Source: Chitinophagaceae bacterium UBA4407
GTDB lineage: Bacteria > Bacteroidota > Bacteroidia > Chitinophagales > Chitinophagaceae
Direction of reading: 5' to 3'
Length of the DNA: 64,000 nucleotides
Assembly: GCA_002390845.1 (NCBI GenBank)
Contig: DGQT01000042.1
Span: forward strand, 1 to 64,000
Shown: piece after piece, positions 16,327-24,313 of the stretch
Numbering within the stretch: position 1 is the stretch's first letter
Layout of the letters: the number at the start of each line of letters is the position of its first letter
Made by a program: the position numbers and the translations under genes
The notes under the pieces: generated by a model
The model's input: the letters and a program-made list of their open reading frames with translations, nothing else
The model's database searches: none
What the model was told of the DNA's origin: nothing

Positions 16327-18135
16327 ATGAGAAAAAATTTCTACCTGCTGCTGGTTGCTTTGGCAACAGGCATTGTATTACATGCACAAAAAGCAACTAT
16401 TGACAGCCTTCGTGCAGTGGTGCATCAAAGCACTGATAAAGATGCGCTGATAAAAGCCTGCATTGATTTGTCTGCACGGTTTAACCTCAGCAGCCTTGAT
16501 GAAAATATTGAGTATGCCCGAAAAGGAATAGACGCTGCAACCTTTAAGAAAGATTCGGTAAGTATTGGCAAACTGTTTAATAACCTGGGAATGGCCTATT
16601 ACTTTAAAGGCAGTTTCGATAGCGGTGCTTTTTACTATTACAAAAGTGTAGATATTTTCAGCAGTAAAAATGAACGGTCCTCACTGGCTTCAGTGTACAA
16701 CGACCTTGCAAAACTCTATCGTAAAATAGGGCCTTACAGCAGGGCGCATGACTTTTATAATAAAGCCATGGAGATTTACAGGGAACTGAAAGACAAAAAC
16801 GGCATTGCAACTATTTATAATGAATCCGGTGTAGTATATGAATATGAAGGTAATTACGAAAGTGCTATAAAAAACTACGAAGCATCGCTTGAAATACGCA
16901 GGCAGTTAAAAGATGATGTTGGTATCGCCTATTCTTATAGTTTTCTTGCAGGTGTTTATACAGTGCAAAAGAAATTTGCAGAAGCAGAACAGTATAATAC
17001 AGAAGCACTGCATATACGCGAAAAAATAAAAGATTCATTTACAATAGCACTTACATATGCAGATTTTGGAAGTATCTACTCGGTAGAAAATAAATATAAC
17101 GAAGCTGAGGAAAGCTTTCTTAAAAGTAATGTGGTAGCCGCCGCAATGGGGTATAAAGAACTGTTGCGTACGAATTATGCCGGCCTCTCAGAAGTGGCAT
17201 CTGCAAAAGGCGATTATAAAAAAGCGCTGGATTATTTTCAAAAGGCATCTGCCTTAAAAGACTCTATTTATAAAACAGAAAGTTCCAAACAAATAGAGGA
17301 ACTCTCTGCCCGTTATGAAACCGCCGAAAAAGAAAAGCAAATTCAGCAACAGCAGTTCCAGATACAAAAACGTAATTACTGGATTGCAGCTTTTGCCGGG
17401 TTAATGGTATTAAGCAGTTTGCTCGCCTATTCGTATTACCGCCGCTTTCAACTAAAACAACAGGCCCGCCTGCAAAAAGAAATATTAAACCAGCAGGAGC
17501 TTGCTACCAAAGCCGTAATTGAAGCCGAAGAAAATGAACGCAAACGTATAGCCGGCGACCTGCACGATGGCGTGGGCCAAATGATGAGCGCCGCAAGAAT
17601 GAACCTTTCTGCTATTCAAAGCAACCTTCCTTTTGCAACTGAAGAACAAAGAAATAATTTCGAGAAAGTGGTGGGGCTTATTGATGAAAGCTGCCAGGAA
17701 GTAAGAACCGTTTCGCACAACATGATGCCCAATGCACTGCTTAAAGCCGGCCTTGCTTCTGCAATCCGCCAGTTTATCGATAAAATAGACAAGCACATCA
17801 TTAAAATAAATCTTTATACAGAAGGGCTTAACGAACGCATCGATTCAAACATTGAAATTGTGTTGTACCGCGTAATACAGGAATGCGTAAACAACGTGAT
17901 CAAACACGCACAAGCAAGCCAGTTGGATATTTCCATTATTAACGAAGCTGCAGAAATAAGCGCCACCATTGAAGATAACGGCAAAGGGTTCGATGTATCC
18001 GATACCACAAAGTTCAATGGCATTGGGTTAAAAAATATTCAAAGCCGAATTGCTTATCTTAAAGGCGTTGTTGAATGGGATTCAACGCCGGGCAATGGAA
18101 CGGTAGTCGTAATACATGTGCCGGTAAATAAATAA
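16327..18135 (+). CDS. TPR-repeat sensor histidine kinase (NarL/DesK-type, HisKA_3)
   Basis: The 602-residue protein has a signal peptide (MRKNFYLLLVALATGIVLHAQ) and a periplasmic array of about six TPR repeats, residues 50-300. A coiled stretch and one membrane helix at about 351-371 follow. The cytoplasmic part has a HisKA_3 dimerisation domain with H413 in RIAGDLHDGVGQ and a HATPase domain with NNVIKHAQAS and DNGKGFD to the end. This architecture pairs with NarL-type regulators. The likely partner begins 468 bases downstream, beyond a large composite repeat. The signal may be a protein or peptide bound by the TPRs, which is inference. Confidence 0.93.
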   Translation: MRKNFYLLLVALATGIVLHAQKATIDSLRAVVHQSTDKDALIKACIDLSARFNLSSLDENIEYARKGIDAATFKKDSVSIGKLFNNLGMAYYFKGSFDSGAFYYYKSVDIFSSKNERSSLASVYNDLAKLYRKIGPYSRAHDFYNKAMEIYRELKDKNGIATIYNESGVVYEYEGNYESAIKNYEASLEIRRQLKDDVGIAYSYSFLAGVYTVQKKFAEAEQYNTEALHIREKIKDSFTIALTYADFGSIYSVENKYNEAEESFLKSNVVAAAMGYKELLRTNYAGLSEVASAKGDYKKALDYFQKASALKDSIYKTESSKQIEELSARYETAEKEKQIQQQQFQIQKRNYWIAAFAGLMVLSSLLAYSYYRRFQLKQQARLQKEILNQQELATKAVIEAEENERKRIAGDLHDGVGQMMSAARMNLSAIQSNLPFATEEQRNNFEKVVGLIDESCQEVRTVSHNMMPNALLKAGLASAIRQFIDKIDKHIIKINLYTEGLNERIDSNIEIVLYRVIQECVNNVIKHAQASQLDISIINEAAEISATIEDNGKGFDVSDTTKFNGIGLKNIQSRIAYLKGVVEWDSTPGNGTVVVIHVPVNK

Positions 18136-18139
18136 GAGA

Positions 18140-18560
18140 TTTATGAACCCGGCTTAGGTTTTTTATGGCATCACCTGTTGCCACGCTCGTTTCGAAGTTC
18201 TGTTTTTATGGCGACATTTAAGCGAAGTGTGGCAGCCTGTGCTGAGCGTATTTCGGCTTCGCTCAATATTCGAAGGATCGCACGCTTTTGCATTCGGAAT
18301 TTTTATTGAGCTGAGAACAGCCCTTTCAATATCAGGAACCTGCTCACATGCACAATCATTTTATAAATTTTTGAAAAGGTTGTGTAAAGAATTAAACCCC
18401 TGCATCAGAACAGCCGGGCAATGTTCAGAACGTAAAAGAGTGCGACGCAAGGATGTTGATTTGATGATTTGTTGATGGGTCAATTTGATCATGTATTAAA
18501 TCATCACATCTTCAAATTACCAAATTATCAAATTGTTCTGCCGGGCTCATAAAAAAATAT
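18140..18560. repeat. Large composite two-ended dispersed element
   Basis: Left half: ATGAACCCGGCTT and variant core TTGCCACGCTCG at 18178-18189, followed by the long-form extension TATGGCGACATTTAAGCG. Right half: TTCAGAACGTAAAAGAG, core TGCGACGCAA at 18441-18450 and outer edge TGCCGGGCTCATAAAAAAAT. An AT-rich palindrome is inserted between the right core and its outer edge. The 82-codon frame inside is an artefact. Confidence 0.85.
18458..18535. repeat. AT-rich palindrome (GATTTGATGATTTG type), copy 1
   Basis: Arms GATTTGATGATTTG and CAAATTACCAAATTATCAAA are near-complementary. It sits between core and outer edge of the right half-element, the same place as three other copies in the window. 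Confidence 0.7.
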
Positions 18561-18603
18561 TTAACCTTAATTGATTTACCATGCTTAAATTGCAATACAT
18601 CCA

Positions 18604-19245
18604 ATGAAAGCCGGAAAAATAAATATTGCGATTGTTGACGACCACCGTATTGTAATCGACGGTATCAAATCCTTGCTCGAAGATCACGAAGCATTTAATA
18701 TTGTAGCCAGCTCTACTTCAGCCATTGAAATGCTGCAAACCATGCAGCACACACAGGTTGATATTTTACTTACCGATATTATGATGCCCGAAATGAACGG
18801 GCAGCAATTGGCCAAAGCAGTAAGAAAACAATTTCCTGCAACCAAAATACTTGCATTAAGCATGAGCGGCCAGGGCGATATTGTAAGTGAAATGATTAAT
18901 GATGCAGATATTGCGGGTTATGTGCTTAAGAACATTAGTAAAGAAGAACTTTCCGGTGCCATTATAAAAATTGCAGCCGGTGGAATTTATTTCGGCGACC
19001 AGATACTTGACGAATTGCAGCGTTTCAGCAATATGCAAAAACAAAACGAGGAAGCGCACCTTACCATACGTGAAATAGAAATTGTAAAACTGATAGAAAA
19101 AGAATTAAGCAATAAGGAAATCGCGGATAAACTCTATATAAGCGAACGTACCGTAGAAACCCACCGGAAAAATATCTTTCGTAAAACAAAAACCAACAGT
19201 GTAATTGGTTTGGTAAAATACGCCTACGAACACAAACTTATTTAA
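18604..19245 (+). CDS. NarL/FixJ-family response regulator
   Basis: The 213-residue protein has a receiver domain with D12-D13, phospho-acceptor D58 (LLTDIMMPEMNG) and a C-terminal LuxR helix-turn-helix: LTIREIEIVKLIEKELSNKE...ISERTVETHRKNI, about 150-205. It should be phosphorylated by the HisKA_3 kinase encoded upstream, a standard pairing. The two are unusually separated by a composite repeat, so the regulator may be expressed from its own promoter. Its end overlaps the convergent barrel-protein gene by four bases. Confidence 0.93.
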   Translation: MKAGKINIAIVDDHRIVIDGIKSLLEDHEAFNIVASSTSAIEMLQTMQHTQVDILLTDIMMPEMNGQQLAKAVRKQFPATKILALSMSGQGDIVSEMINDADIAGYVLKNISKEELSGAIIKIAAGGIYFGDQILDELQRFSNMQKQNEEAHLTIREIEIVKLIEKELSNKEIADKLYISERTVETHRKNIFRKTKTNSVIGLVKYAYEHKLI

Positions 19246-19769
19246 AGCCCGATTGCAAAGCCGGCTTTTAAAGCAATCCACGAATTATAACCCGAAGGAT
19301 CTTTTCTGCTAAAGCCGTCAAAATCTACCTGAACCTCAAAACCACCCAGTTTTACACCGGTACCAATATCCCCACTGAATTTTGTTTGAGCGCTGCTCAT
19401 AATCTCCCTTTTTACGCTTGCAATTCCAAGGTCACCATGCACGTAAAGTAGTTTCTCCAACAGGTAGTGCCGCACCCCGATTTTTACGGGTATCGAGTTT
19501 ACTTTACCCGCAGCATTGCTGCTTTCTGCTGAAAAAGAAGTATAACCGATGGTTCCTGTAATAAAGGTTTTCTTCCATCCGATTCCGGCACCACCTTCCG
19601 CTCCAATACCGTATTTATAAGCGTCTTTAAAATCTTTTTCAACAGGCGATGCATAGAGTGCATGGCCAAAAAGAAAAAATAATTTCTGTGCATGCGCCGT
19701 ATTGTAAACTGTAAGCATAATGCATATTACCAGTATGGTAACAGCTTTTCTGAAGTGTTTTACTTTCAT
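19242..19769 (-). CDS. Small outer-membrane beta-barrel-like protein
   Basis: From the ATG at MKVKHFRKAVTILVIC the product is 175 residues with a signal peptide ending near HAQ (about 28). The rest alternates hydrophobic and polar residues with many Gly and aromatic residues (GIGAEGGAGIGWKKTFITGTIGYTSF), as in eight-strand OmpW/OprF-type barrels. The last residues AGFAIGL fit a terminal barrel strand. A 42-codon upstream extension has no signal character and was rejected. The 3' end converges on the response regulator gene. Function unknown. Confidence 0.75.
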   Translation of the reverse strand: MKVKHFRKAVTILVICIMLTVYNTAHAQKLFFLFGHALYASPVEKDFKDAYKYGIGAEGGAGIGWKKTFITGTIGYTSFSAESSNAAGKVNSIPVKIGVRHYLLEKLLYVHGDLGIASVKREIMSSAQTKFSGDIGTGVKLGGFEVQVDFDGFSRKDPSGYNSWIALKAGFAIGL

Positions 19770-19841
19770 AACATAGGTTTTTATACGTTGAAAATACTTA
19801 ATTACCACGCACAAATCAATTAACTTGCGCAAAACAAACGA

Positions 19842-20252
19842 ATGCTTTCCAAAAAAACGCAATACGCATTCAAGGCACTCATGCATCTTTCGCATGAATA
19901 CGACAAGGGCCCCATACTTATTGCGGACATAGCCCGGAAAAAAAAGATACCGCTTAAGTTTCTTGAAAATATATTGCTGCAGCTAAGAAAGGCAGGCATA
20001 CTTGAAAGTAAGAAAGGAAAAGGCGGTGGATATTTCCTGGCTAAAGACCCACATAAAATATTACTGGCAGATGTGTTGCGGCTTGTGGATGGACCCATTG
20101 CTTTATTGCCCTGTGTAAGCCTGCATTTTTACGAAAAATGCAAGAACTGCGATGAAAAAAACTGCGGCCTCAACCGAGTAATGATCGAAGTTCGGGATGC
20201 CAACCTCGCCATACTGGAGAAGAAGACCGTGGCAGATATTGCTGATATGTAA
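19842..20252 (+). CDS. Rrf2-family transcriptional regulator
   Basis: This 136-residue winged-helix regulator starts MLSKKTQYAFKALMHLS and has the Rrf2 wing (KGKGGGYFLAKDP, 58-70). A C-terminal cluster of four cysteines at 91, 100, 103 and 108 could bind an iron-sulfur cluster, as in IscR or NsrR. No Fe-S assembly genes are nearby. It is divergent from the barrel-protein gene across about 70 bases, so that gene may be its target, which is inference. Confidence 0.9.
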   Translation: MLSKKTQYAFKALMHLSHEYDKGPILIADIARKKKIPLKFLENILLQLRKAGILESKKGKGGGYFLAKDPHKILLADVLRLVDGPIALLPCVSLHFYEKCKNCDEKNCGLNRVMIEVRDANLAILEKKTVADIADM

Positions 20253-20254
20253 GA

Positions 20255-20378
20255 ATATTATTGGCCCGGCTGAACGATTTGATAATTTGGTAATTTGAAA
20301 ATGTGTTGATTTAATACATTATCAAATTTGCCAATTACAAAATCATCAAATCAATATCCTTGCGTCGAACACTGCAAC
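20255..20378 (+). repeat. Dispersed half-element carrying the AT-rich palindrome
   Basis: Outer edge TATTGGCCCGGCTGAAC, then the AT-rich insert, then a slightly altered core TTGCGTCGAA at 20360-20369. It lies between the Rrf2 and sigma-factor genes. Confidence 0.75.
20275..20352. repeat. AT-rich palindrome, copy 2
   Basis: Arms GATTTGATAATTTGGTAATT and AAATCATCAAATC flank an AATACATTATCAAATT segment. It is inserted between the outer edge and core of the half-element, immediately before ATATCCTTGCGTC. Confidence 0.7.
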
Positions 20379-20452
20379 TACAGAAATACTTTTCAGCCAG
20401 GCATCCTCCGCAATTCTGCTTATTTAAACATAGTCTGTAGCTATTCATAAAA

Positions 20453-20484
20453 CTTTAAAGTAATTTTCCTCAATGTTCGTCTTC
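20453..20484 (+). promoter_or_regulatory. Candidate ECF-sigma promoter of the sigma gene
   Basis: CTTTAAAGTAA, then 13 bases, then TCGTCTTC. The same two boxes with the same spacing precede the gene at 21794. The CGTC core is typical of ECF -10 elements. If the start of transcription lies about eight bases downstream, translation must begin at the second ATG (20513), which supports that start. The layout suggests autoregulation. Confidence 0.55.
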
Positions 20485-20512
20485 ATCCACAATGGGCGAA
20501 GTTTCACATACA

Positions 20513-21064
20513 ATGGCAGATAAACCAAAACAAAATATAGTACAAGCTGTAAAAGACTACAGTAAAAAACTGTTTGGTTTTATTCGTGCTAAAGTGAACA
20601 CAGATGAAGATGCCGAAGATATCCTTCAGGATGTATGGTACCAGTTCTCCAACACCTCGGCAACACAAACCATTGAGCAGGTAAGCGGCTGGCTGTTTGC
20701 CGTGGCACGAAATAAGATCACCGACAAATACCGAAAAAAACAACCCGAATTACTGGATGATTTCAGCTACGAAGATGAAGATGGCGAATTAAATTTCACT
20801 GATATTTTATTGGCTGCCAACGATAACCCTGAAACAGAACACATTAAAAATATTTTCTGGGAAGAGTTGTTTTTCGCATTGGATGAACTGCCCGAAAACC
20901 AGCGTAGTGTATTTGTGCAAAACGAACTCGAAGATAAAACCCTGCAGCAGATTGCAGATGCAAGTGGGGAGAACCTTAAAACCATCATCAGCCGAAAACG
21001 ATATGCAGTGCAGCATTTGCGTAAAAGGCTGCAGCACCTTTATAACGATTTATTAAATTATTAA
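20513..21064 (+). CDS. ECF-type RNA polymerase sigma factor
   Basis: The 183-residue protein has sigma region 2 (KLFGFIRAKVNTDEDAEDIL followed by QDVWYQF, about 15-50) and region 4 (LDELPENQRSVFVQ... TLQQIADASGENLKTIISRK) near the C-terminus. It should direct RNA polymerase to a stress regulon. A longer reading adds MGEVSHT, but that would place the start upstream of the likely transcription start. A small membrane protein gene follows after 11 bases. No classical anti-sigma domain is recognisable, though the membrane protein may play that part. Confidence 0.9.
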   Translation: MADKPKQNIVQAVKDYSKKLFGFIRAKVNTDEDAEDILQDVWYQFSNTSATQTIEQVSGWLFAVARNKITDKYRKKQPELLDDFSYEDEDGELNFTDILLAANDNPETEHIKNIFWEELFFALDELPENQRSVFVQNELEDKTLQQIADASGENLKTIISRKRYAVQHLRKRLQHLYNDLLNY

Positions 21065-21075
21065 ATACCTTAGCT

Positions 21076-21423
21076 ATGATGCATACAAACTATAAAAGAA
21101 CAGGTAGCGGCCCAAAAGGTTTTTTCGCGTTCCTGCTTTTTGCCGCCGTGGCCGCACTTGCCTTTGGCGCAATTATAATGCTGCTCTGGAATTCAGTAAT
21201 GCTCACGCTGTTCGATGTTAGTGCAATCACATACTGGCAGGCCGTTGGTTTATTTGTTTTATGTCGCATACTTTTCGGTAATTTAAGACCGCACCACAAA
21301 GATGGTAAACCTGGCTTTGGAGGTTCTGCTTACTGGAAAGACAAATGGTCAACAATGACTGATGAAGAAAAAATTAAGTTTAAAGAAGAATGGAGAAAAC
21401 GCTGCGACCGGCGCAAACAATAA
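21076..21423 (+). CDS. Small membrane protein downstream of the sigma factor
   Basis: This 115-residue protein has two hydrophobic segments at about 17-40 and 50-65, then a charged soluble tail (MTDEEKIKFKEEWRKRCDRR). I do not recognise the family. Its position right after an ECF sigma gene suggests a role as membrane partner or anti-sigma factor, but no zinc-binding anti-sigma motif is visible. A hairpin terminator follows. Confidence 0.75.
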   Translation: MMHTNYKRTGSGPKGFFAFLLFAAVAALAFGAIIMLLWNSVMLTLFDVSAITYWQAVGLFVLCRILFGNLRPHHKDGKPGFGGSAYWKDKWSTMTDEEKIKFKEEWRKRCDRRKQ

Positions 21424-21440
21424 AGCAATTTAATTCAACA

Positions 21441-21474
21441 AAAAGCCGTGGCACAAATAATGCCGCGGTTTTTT
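21441..21474 (+). terminator. Rho-independent terminator
   Basis: AAAAAGCCGTGGCA pairs with TGCCGCGGTTTTTT with minor mismatches, ending in a T run. It closes the sigma factor operon. Confidence 0.75.
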
Positions 21475-21499
21475 ATTGGCATATCTACAGCCAATACAA

Positions 21500-21625
21500 T
21501 GCATTTTTTTTGAACCAGGCAAAACGATTTGATAATTTGAAAATGTGTTGAGTAAATACATTATCAAATTGGCCAATCACTAAATCATCAAATCAGCATC
21601 CTTGCGTCGCACACTTGTGCAGATG
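21500..21625 (+). repeat. Dispersed half-element carrying the AT-rich palindrome
   Basis: TTTTTTTTGAACCAGGC, the AT-rich insert, core TTGCGTCGCA at 21602-21611, then CACTTGTGCAG. Almost the same arrangement as the copy at 20255. It occupies most of the 370-base gap between the sigma operon and the next membrane protein gene. Confidence 0.8.
21524..21594. repeat. AT-rich palindrome, copy 3
   Basis: GATTTGATAATTTGAAAATG and AAATCATCAAATC arms as in copy 2, inserted at the same position relative to the core. Confidence 0.7.
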
Positions 21626-21727
21626 AAATTCTATTGAGCAGTTCTGATGCAGTGTTGTTGTTTCTTTTATAAAGCGGTTACTGCTAAAATCTTCAAAATT
21701 TTAATGCACTTAAAAAAAATTGAAAGT

Positions 21728-21759
21728 CTTTAAAGTAAAACTTTTCATCGCTCGTCTTC
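21728..21759 (+). promoter_or_regulatory. Candidate ECF-sigma promoter
   Basis: CTTTAAAGTAA, then 13 bases, then TCGTCTTC: box sequences and spacing are identical to those before the sigma gene. It lies 34 bases before the start of the next gene and would drive the membrane-protein/Hsp20 set. Confidence 0.55.
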
Positions 21760-21793
21760 TACTATATATAACAACAAATAAAAAATTAAAACA

Positions 21794-22078
21794 ATGAAAA
21801 GATCAATTTTTAAACCAATCGTCGCAGGCATTTTGCTCGGCGCTGCAATATTTATGTTTGGCTTCTTTTTATTAAGGGCACTTGTATTCTTCTTATTGGC
21901 GGGCGCACTTGTAAGGTTCTTTGTGGTGCGCAGGTTTCGAAAGAATTTCAGCAGGTACCATTCATTTAATAAAGATGCCTTCAGCAGAATGCATGCTGTA
22001 AATATTTATGATGCAAGGAAACATAACATCATCAGCCTGCGTAACAGGGAAGATATTAATGTCATTAATATTGATTAA
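21794..22078 (+). CDS. Small basic membrane protein
   Basis: The 94-residue product has one long hydrophobic region (about 8-45, probably two helices: IVAGILLGAAIFMFGFFLL and ALVFFLLAGALVRFF). A basic soluble tail (VVRRFRKNFSRY) follows, ending ISLRNREDINVINID. I do not recognise the family. It follows the candidate ECF promoter and precedes a 62-residue secreted peptide gene and hsp20, so it probably belongs to the envelope or heat stress regulon of that sigma factor. Confidence 0.75.
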   Translation: MKRSIFKPIVAGILLGAAIFMFGFFLLRALVFFLLAGALVRFFVVRRFRKNFSRYHSFNKDAFSRMHAVNIYDARKHNIISLRNREDINVINID

Positions 22079-22095
22079 CCCTTTAAAATAATTTT

Positions 22096-22284
22096 ATGAA
22101 AAGAGGTTCAAGAGCTTTGATCGTTTTTGTATCAGCAGCAGTAACATTCGCAAGTCTTATGGCTTTTGCCGGACCTGAATATTTTAATAAAAAGCATTCG
22201 CTGCACAGTTGCAACCATTTAAAGGAAACGCACAATAACAAAAGCGAAGAAAGCGCCCCAGGCACTTTAAAACAAAACAATTAA
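22096..22284 (+). CDS. Very small exported protein
   Basis: The 62-residue product has a signal peptide (MKRGSRALIVFVSAAVTFASLMAFA) and a short hydrophilic remainder with one Cys and several His (NKKHSLHSCNHLKETH). Tight spacing to the genes on both sides (17 and 20 bases) supports it as a real cistron. Function unknown; metal binding by the His/Cys stretch is possible. Confidence 0.6.
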   Translation: MKRGSRALIVFVSAAVTFASLMAFAGPEYFNKKHSLHSCNHLKETHNNKSEESAPGTLKQNN

Positions 22285-22304
22285 TCAAGAAAAAACAAAC
22301 AATT

Positions 22305-22730
22305 ATGCACGGAAGATGTAACACAGCAGGCTATGGGTCTGCATACGGAAGAAGGGATTTTGCACACGGTCACCAGCCATTTGGCGGCTTTTATAAAAGA
22401 CCAAAATACAATGTTCCCGTAAACATTGAAGAAAAAGAAAACAGTTATGAAGTAACCGTTTATGCCACAGGCTTTGATAAAGAAAATATCAAGCTTTCAG
22501 TAGTAGATCAGTTGCTTTATATTACCGGAACAAGAACAATTGACGAAGGCAATAAGCCCAATTTTACCAAGCAGGAATTTCCGGTAAAAACCTTTGAAAG
22601 AGTAATTGCCTTAAACGACCAGGTTGATACTGCAGGTATAAAAGCAAAACAGGAAAATGGCGTATTGATTGTAACACTGCCTAAATCGGCAGAGGCACAA
22701 AAACCAGCACAGGAAATAAATGTAGATTGA
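22305..22730 (+). CDS. Hsp20/alpha-crystallin small heat-shock protein
   Basis: The 141-residue protein has the alpha-crystallin domain from about 40 to 130: VNIEEKENSYEVTVYATGFDKENI early and the GVLIVTLPK signature near 120. The N-terminal arm is rich in Gly, His and Tyr. Such proteins hold unfolding clients in oligomers without ATP. It is last in the run controlled by the candidate ECF promoter and is followed by a strong terminator. Confidence 0.93.
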   Translation: MHGRCNTAGYGSAYGRRDFAHGHQPFGGFYKRPKYNVPVNIEEKENSYEVTVYATGFDKENIKLSVVDQLLYITGTRTIDEGNKPNFTKQEFPVKTFERVIALNDQVDTAGIKAKQENGVLIVTLPKSAEAQKPAQEINVD

Positions 22731-22755
22731 TAAAAACCTGTTTTGGCTTTAATAA

Positions 22756-22784
22756 AAAAGGCAACATATAGTTGCCTTTTTTTA
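22756..22784 (+). terminator. Rho-independent terminator after hsp20
   Basis: AAAAAGGCAAC and GTTGCCTTTTTTT form a perfect stem with a short ATATA loop and a T run. Confidence 0.9.
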
Positions 22785-22839
22785 TTTCTAACTCTTGAGG
22801 ATTCGCTACTTGTATTTTAGATGAAAAAAATTTATGCAG

Positions 22840-22900
22840 TAGAAGTGTGCGACGCAAGGAACGCTTCATAATGTTACCATAGCCCGGCCCATAATTTTCT
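22840..22900 (-). repeat. Dispersed half-element (GCGTCGC core)
   Basis: Core TGCGACGCAA at 22848-22857, then the spacer GAACGCTTCATAATGTTAC and outer edge TAGCCCGGCCCATAATTTTC. It lies between the hsp20 terminator and the end of the LuxR gene. Confidence 0.8.
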
Positions 22901-22923
22901 TAATACGCATTTAAAATTCATGG

Positions 22924-23742
22924 CTAAATCATCTCTGTCATCTTTGCAAGTTGTACCAATGCAGTGGTATCTCTTGCTCCAAGGCGGTCAATCATATTGC
23001 TGCGGTGGTTGCCTACTGTGTTGGGGCTTATAAAAAGCCGGTCGGCTATTTCGCGTGTATCGAGATCGTCTGCAATAAGCAGGAGTATTTCCTTTTCTCT
23101 TGCCGATAATAAATCGCGGTTTGAATATTCCTTATTCTCAGAATGAAAAGTATGTACAAACTCGTTGTTTATTCCGTGTGTGATACGCACCCAGTAGTAA
23201 GGGAAATCTTTTTTTATAAGGTGGGCTACATTTTGCACATAGTTAAACGTAAAAGTAAAATTGCGTTGCGCATCGTAATGAATGGGCAGCCCTTTTGAAA
23301 AGATACAAATTGGTTTTCCATCAAGGCGGCGGTACCGTATGGCGCAATGAAAAAATTTGAAATTGGCTTTTTGTGCATAGGGAATTTTTTCAAGTGCTTT
23401 TGCAAACCAGCTTACCGACTCGGCTGGAAAAGAGGCGTAATCTTTTTCGAGCAGTCCCAGTATCTGGCGCATTCGCTGCTCCTGTGGCACTTTAGGAAAA
23501 CTGCCCCAGAATTCTTCTTCGCCCACTTCTAAAACAGGCGAGTAGGTATTGTGGTTAAAAATACCAATTACTGCATCTGTACCCTTAACGCCCTGAAGCA
23601 TAAATTCTGCTTCGCGTACAAAGTTGCTCATGTCTCCAATCTCATCCCGTTCAAAAGCGTTTTCTGAAAGTTTTAGCACACGGTTATAAAGCTCATCAGC
23701 ATTCCGTAAGCGTATAAGGCTGTTACTGTTTTGGTCTGTCAT
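22924..23742 (-). CDS. LuxR-family transcriptional regulator with PAS-like N-terminus
   Basis: From MTDQNSNSLIRLRNADELYN the protein is 272 residues. About 200 residues of a PAS- or sensor-like domain precede a LuxR helix-turn-helix, LLSAREKEILLLIADDLDTREIADRLF...NTVGNHRSNMIDRLGARD, at roughly 205-260. No receiver domain is present, so it is not a two-component regulator. A start nine codons upstream is possible. It is divergent from the sigma-like protein gene across about 80 bases, so the two may share regulation. Confidence 0.85.
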   Translation of the reverse strand: MTDQNSNSLIRLRNADELYNRVLKLSENAFERDEIGDMSNFVREAEFMLQGVKGTDAVIGIFNHNTYSPVLEVGEEEFWGSFPKVPQEQRMRQILGLLEKDYASFPAESVSWFAKALEKIPYAQKANFKFFHCAIRYRRLDGKPICIFSKGLPIHYDAQRNFTFTFNYVQNVAHLIKKDFPYYWVRITHGINNEFVHTFHSENKEYSNRDLLSAREKEILLLIADDLDTREIADRLFISPNTVGNHRSNMIDRLGARDTTALVQLAKMTEMI

Positions 23743-23825
23743 TTTAAAGGGATAATAACATAGTACCATTAAAAATAGCGACTTTCCCTATTGCATTGGG
23801 CCAAACGTAGATTTAATTTTATCAA

Positions 23826-24257
23826 ATGATTGAAAAGATCAAACAAACCAAAACATCATTTGCAGATTTTATGGAAAAGACCACTGCCCTGCTTTCAGGT
23901 TCAATGTTTACACAAGAAGAGCTGAGAACATTTTTATACAGCGATTCGGAGGATGATTTTTACGTTTTGTATGATATTTATGCAGCCCCCTTATTTGGCT
24001 TAGTACTTAAAATGGTAAAGTGTAACGCAAAAGCTGAACATATACTCGCATCCACTTTTATTAAAGCCCGAAAAGAAGCAGTTAGTTTTGATGATTGCCC
24101 TTTCAGTTTGTTTATATGGCTTATGAGGATTGCAGTGCAATTGTGTTTGCAGGAGAAAAAATCAAACGGTATTGCACAGGTAAAAGAAGATATTCTAACT
24201 ACGCTTTCCTTTGCCCTTAAACACGAAAGGCTGCTTAATTTGGGATTTAGTAATTAA
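23826..24257 (+). CDS. Sigma-70 region-2-like protein lacking region 4
   Basis: The 143-residue protein has a stretch (YDIYAAPLFGLVLKMVKCNA ... ASTFIKARKEA ... FSLFIWLMRIAVQLCLQEKK, about 49-112) that aligns by eye with region 2 of ECF sigma factors: aromatic/APL, VLRIV, TFxKxW and LFxWLxxIA positions. There is no region 4. The family assignment is mine from pattern, not from a profile search. It might bind core RNA polymerase or be a decayed sigma factor. It has an intact frame and its own terminator. Confidence 0.65.
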   Translation: MIEKIKQTKTSFADFMEKTTALLSGSMFTQEELRTFLYSDSEDDFYVLYDIYAAPLFGLVLKMVKCNAKAEHILASTFIKARKEAVSFDDCPFSLFIWLMRIAVQLCLQEKKSNGIAQVKEDILTTLSFALKHERLLNLGFSN

Positions 24258-24262
24258 AAAAA

Positions 24263-24300
24263 ATCATAGTTGCCGGCAGCCCTATACCGGCAACTATGAT
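24263..24300. terminator. Bidirectional terminator between convergent genes
   Basis: ATCATAGTTGCCGG and CCGGCAACTATGAT form a perfect 14-bp stem with a 10-base loop. An A run on the left serves the minus-strand direction. Confidence 0.88.
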
Positions 24301-24313
24301 GCAAGCTTTAAAT

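Noticed and set aside
18227..18475. 82-codon frame between kinase and response regulator
   Set aside because: It consists entirely of dispersed-repeat sequence.
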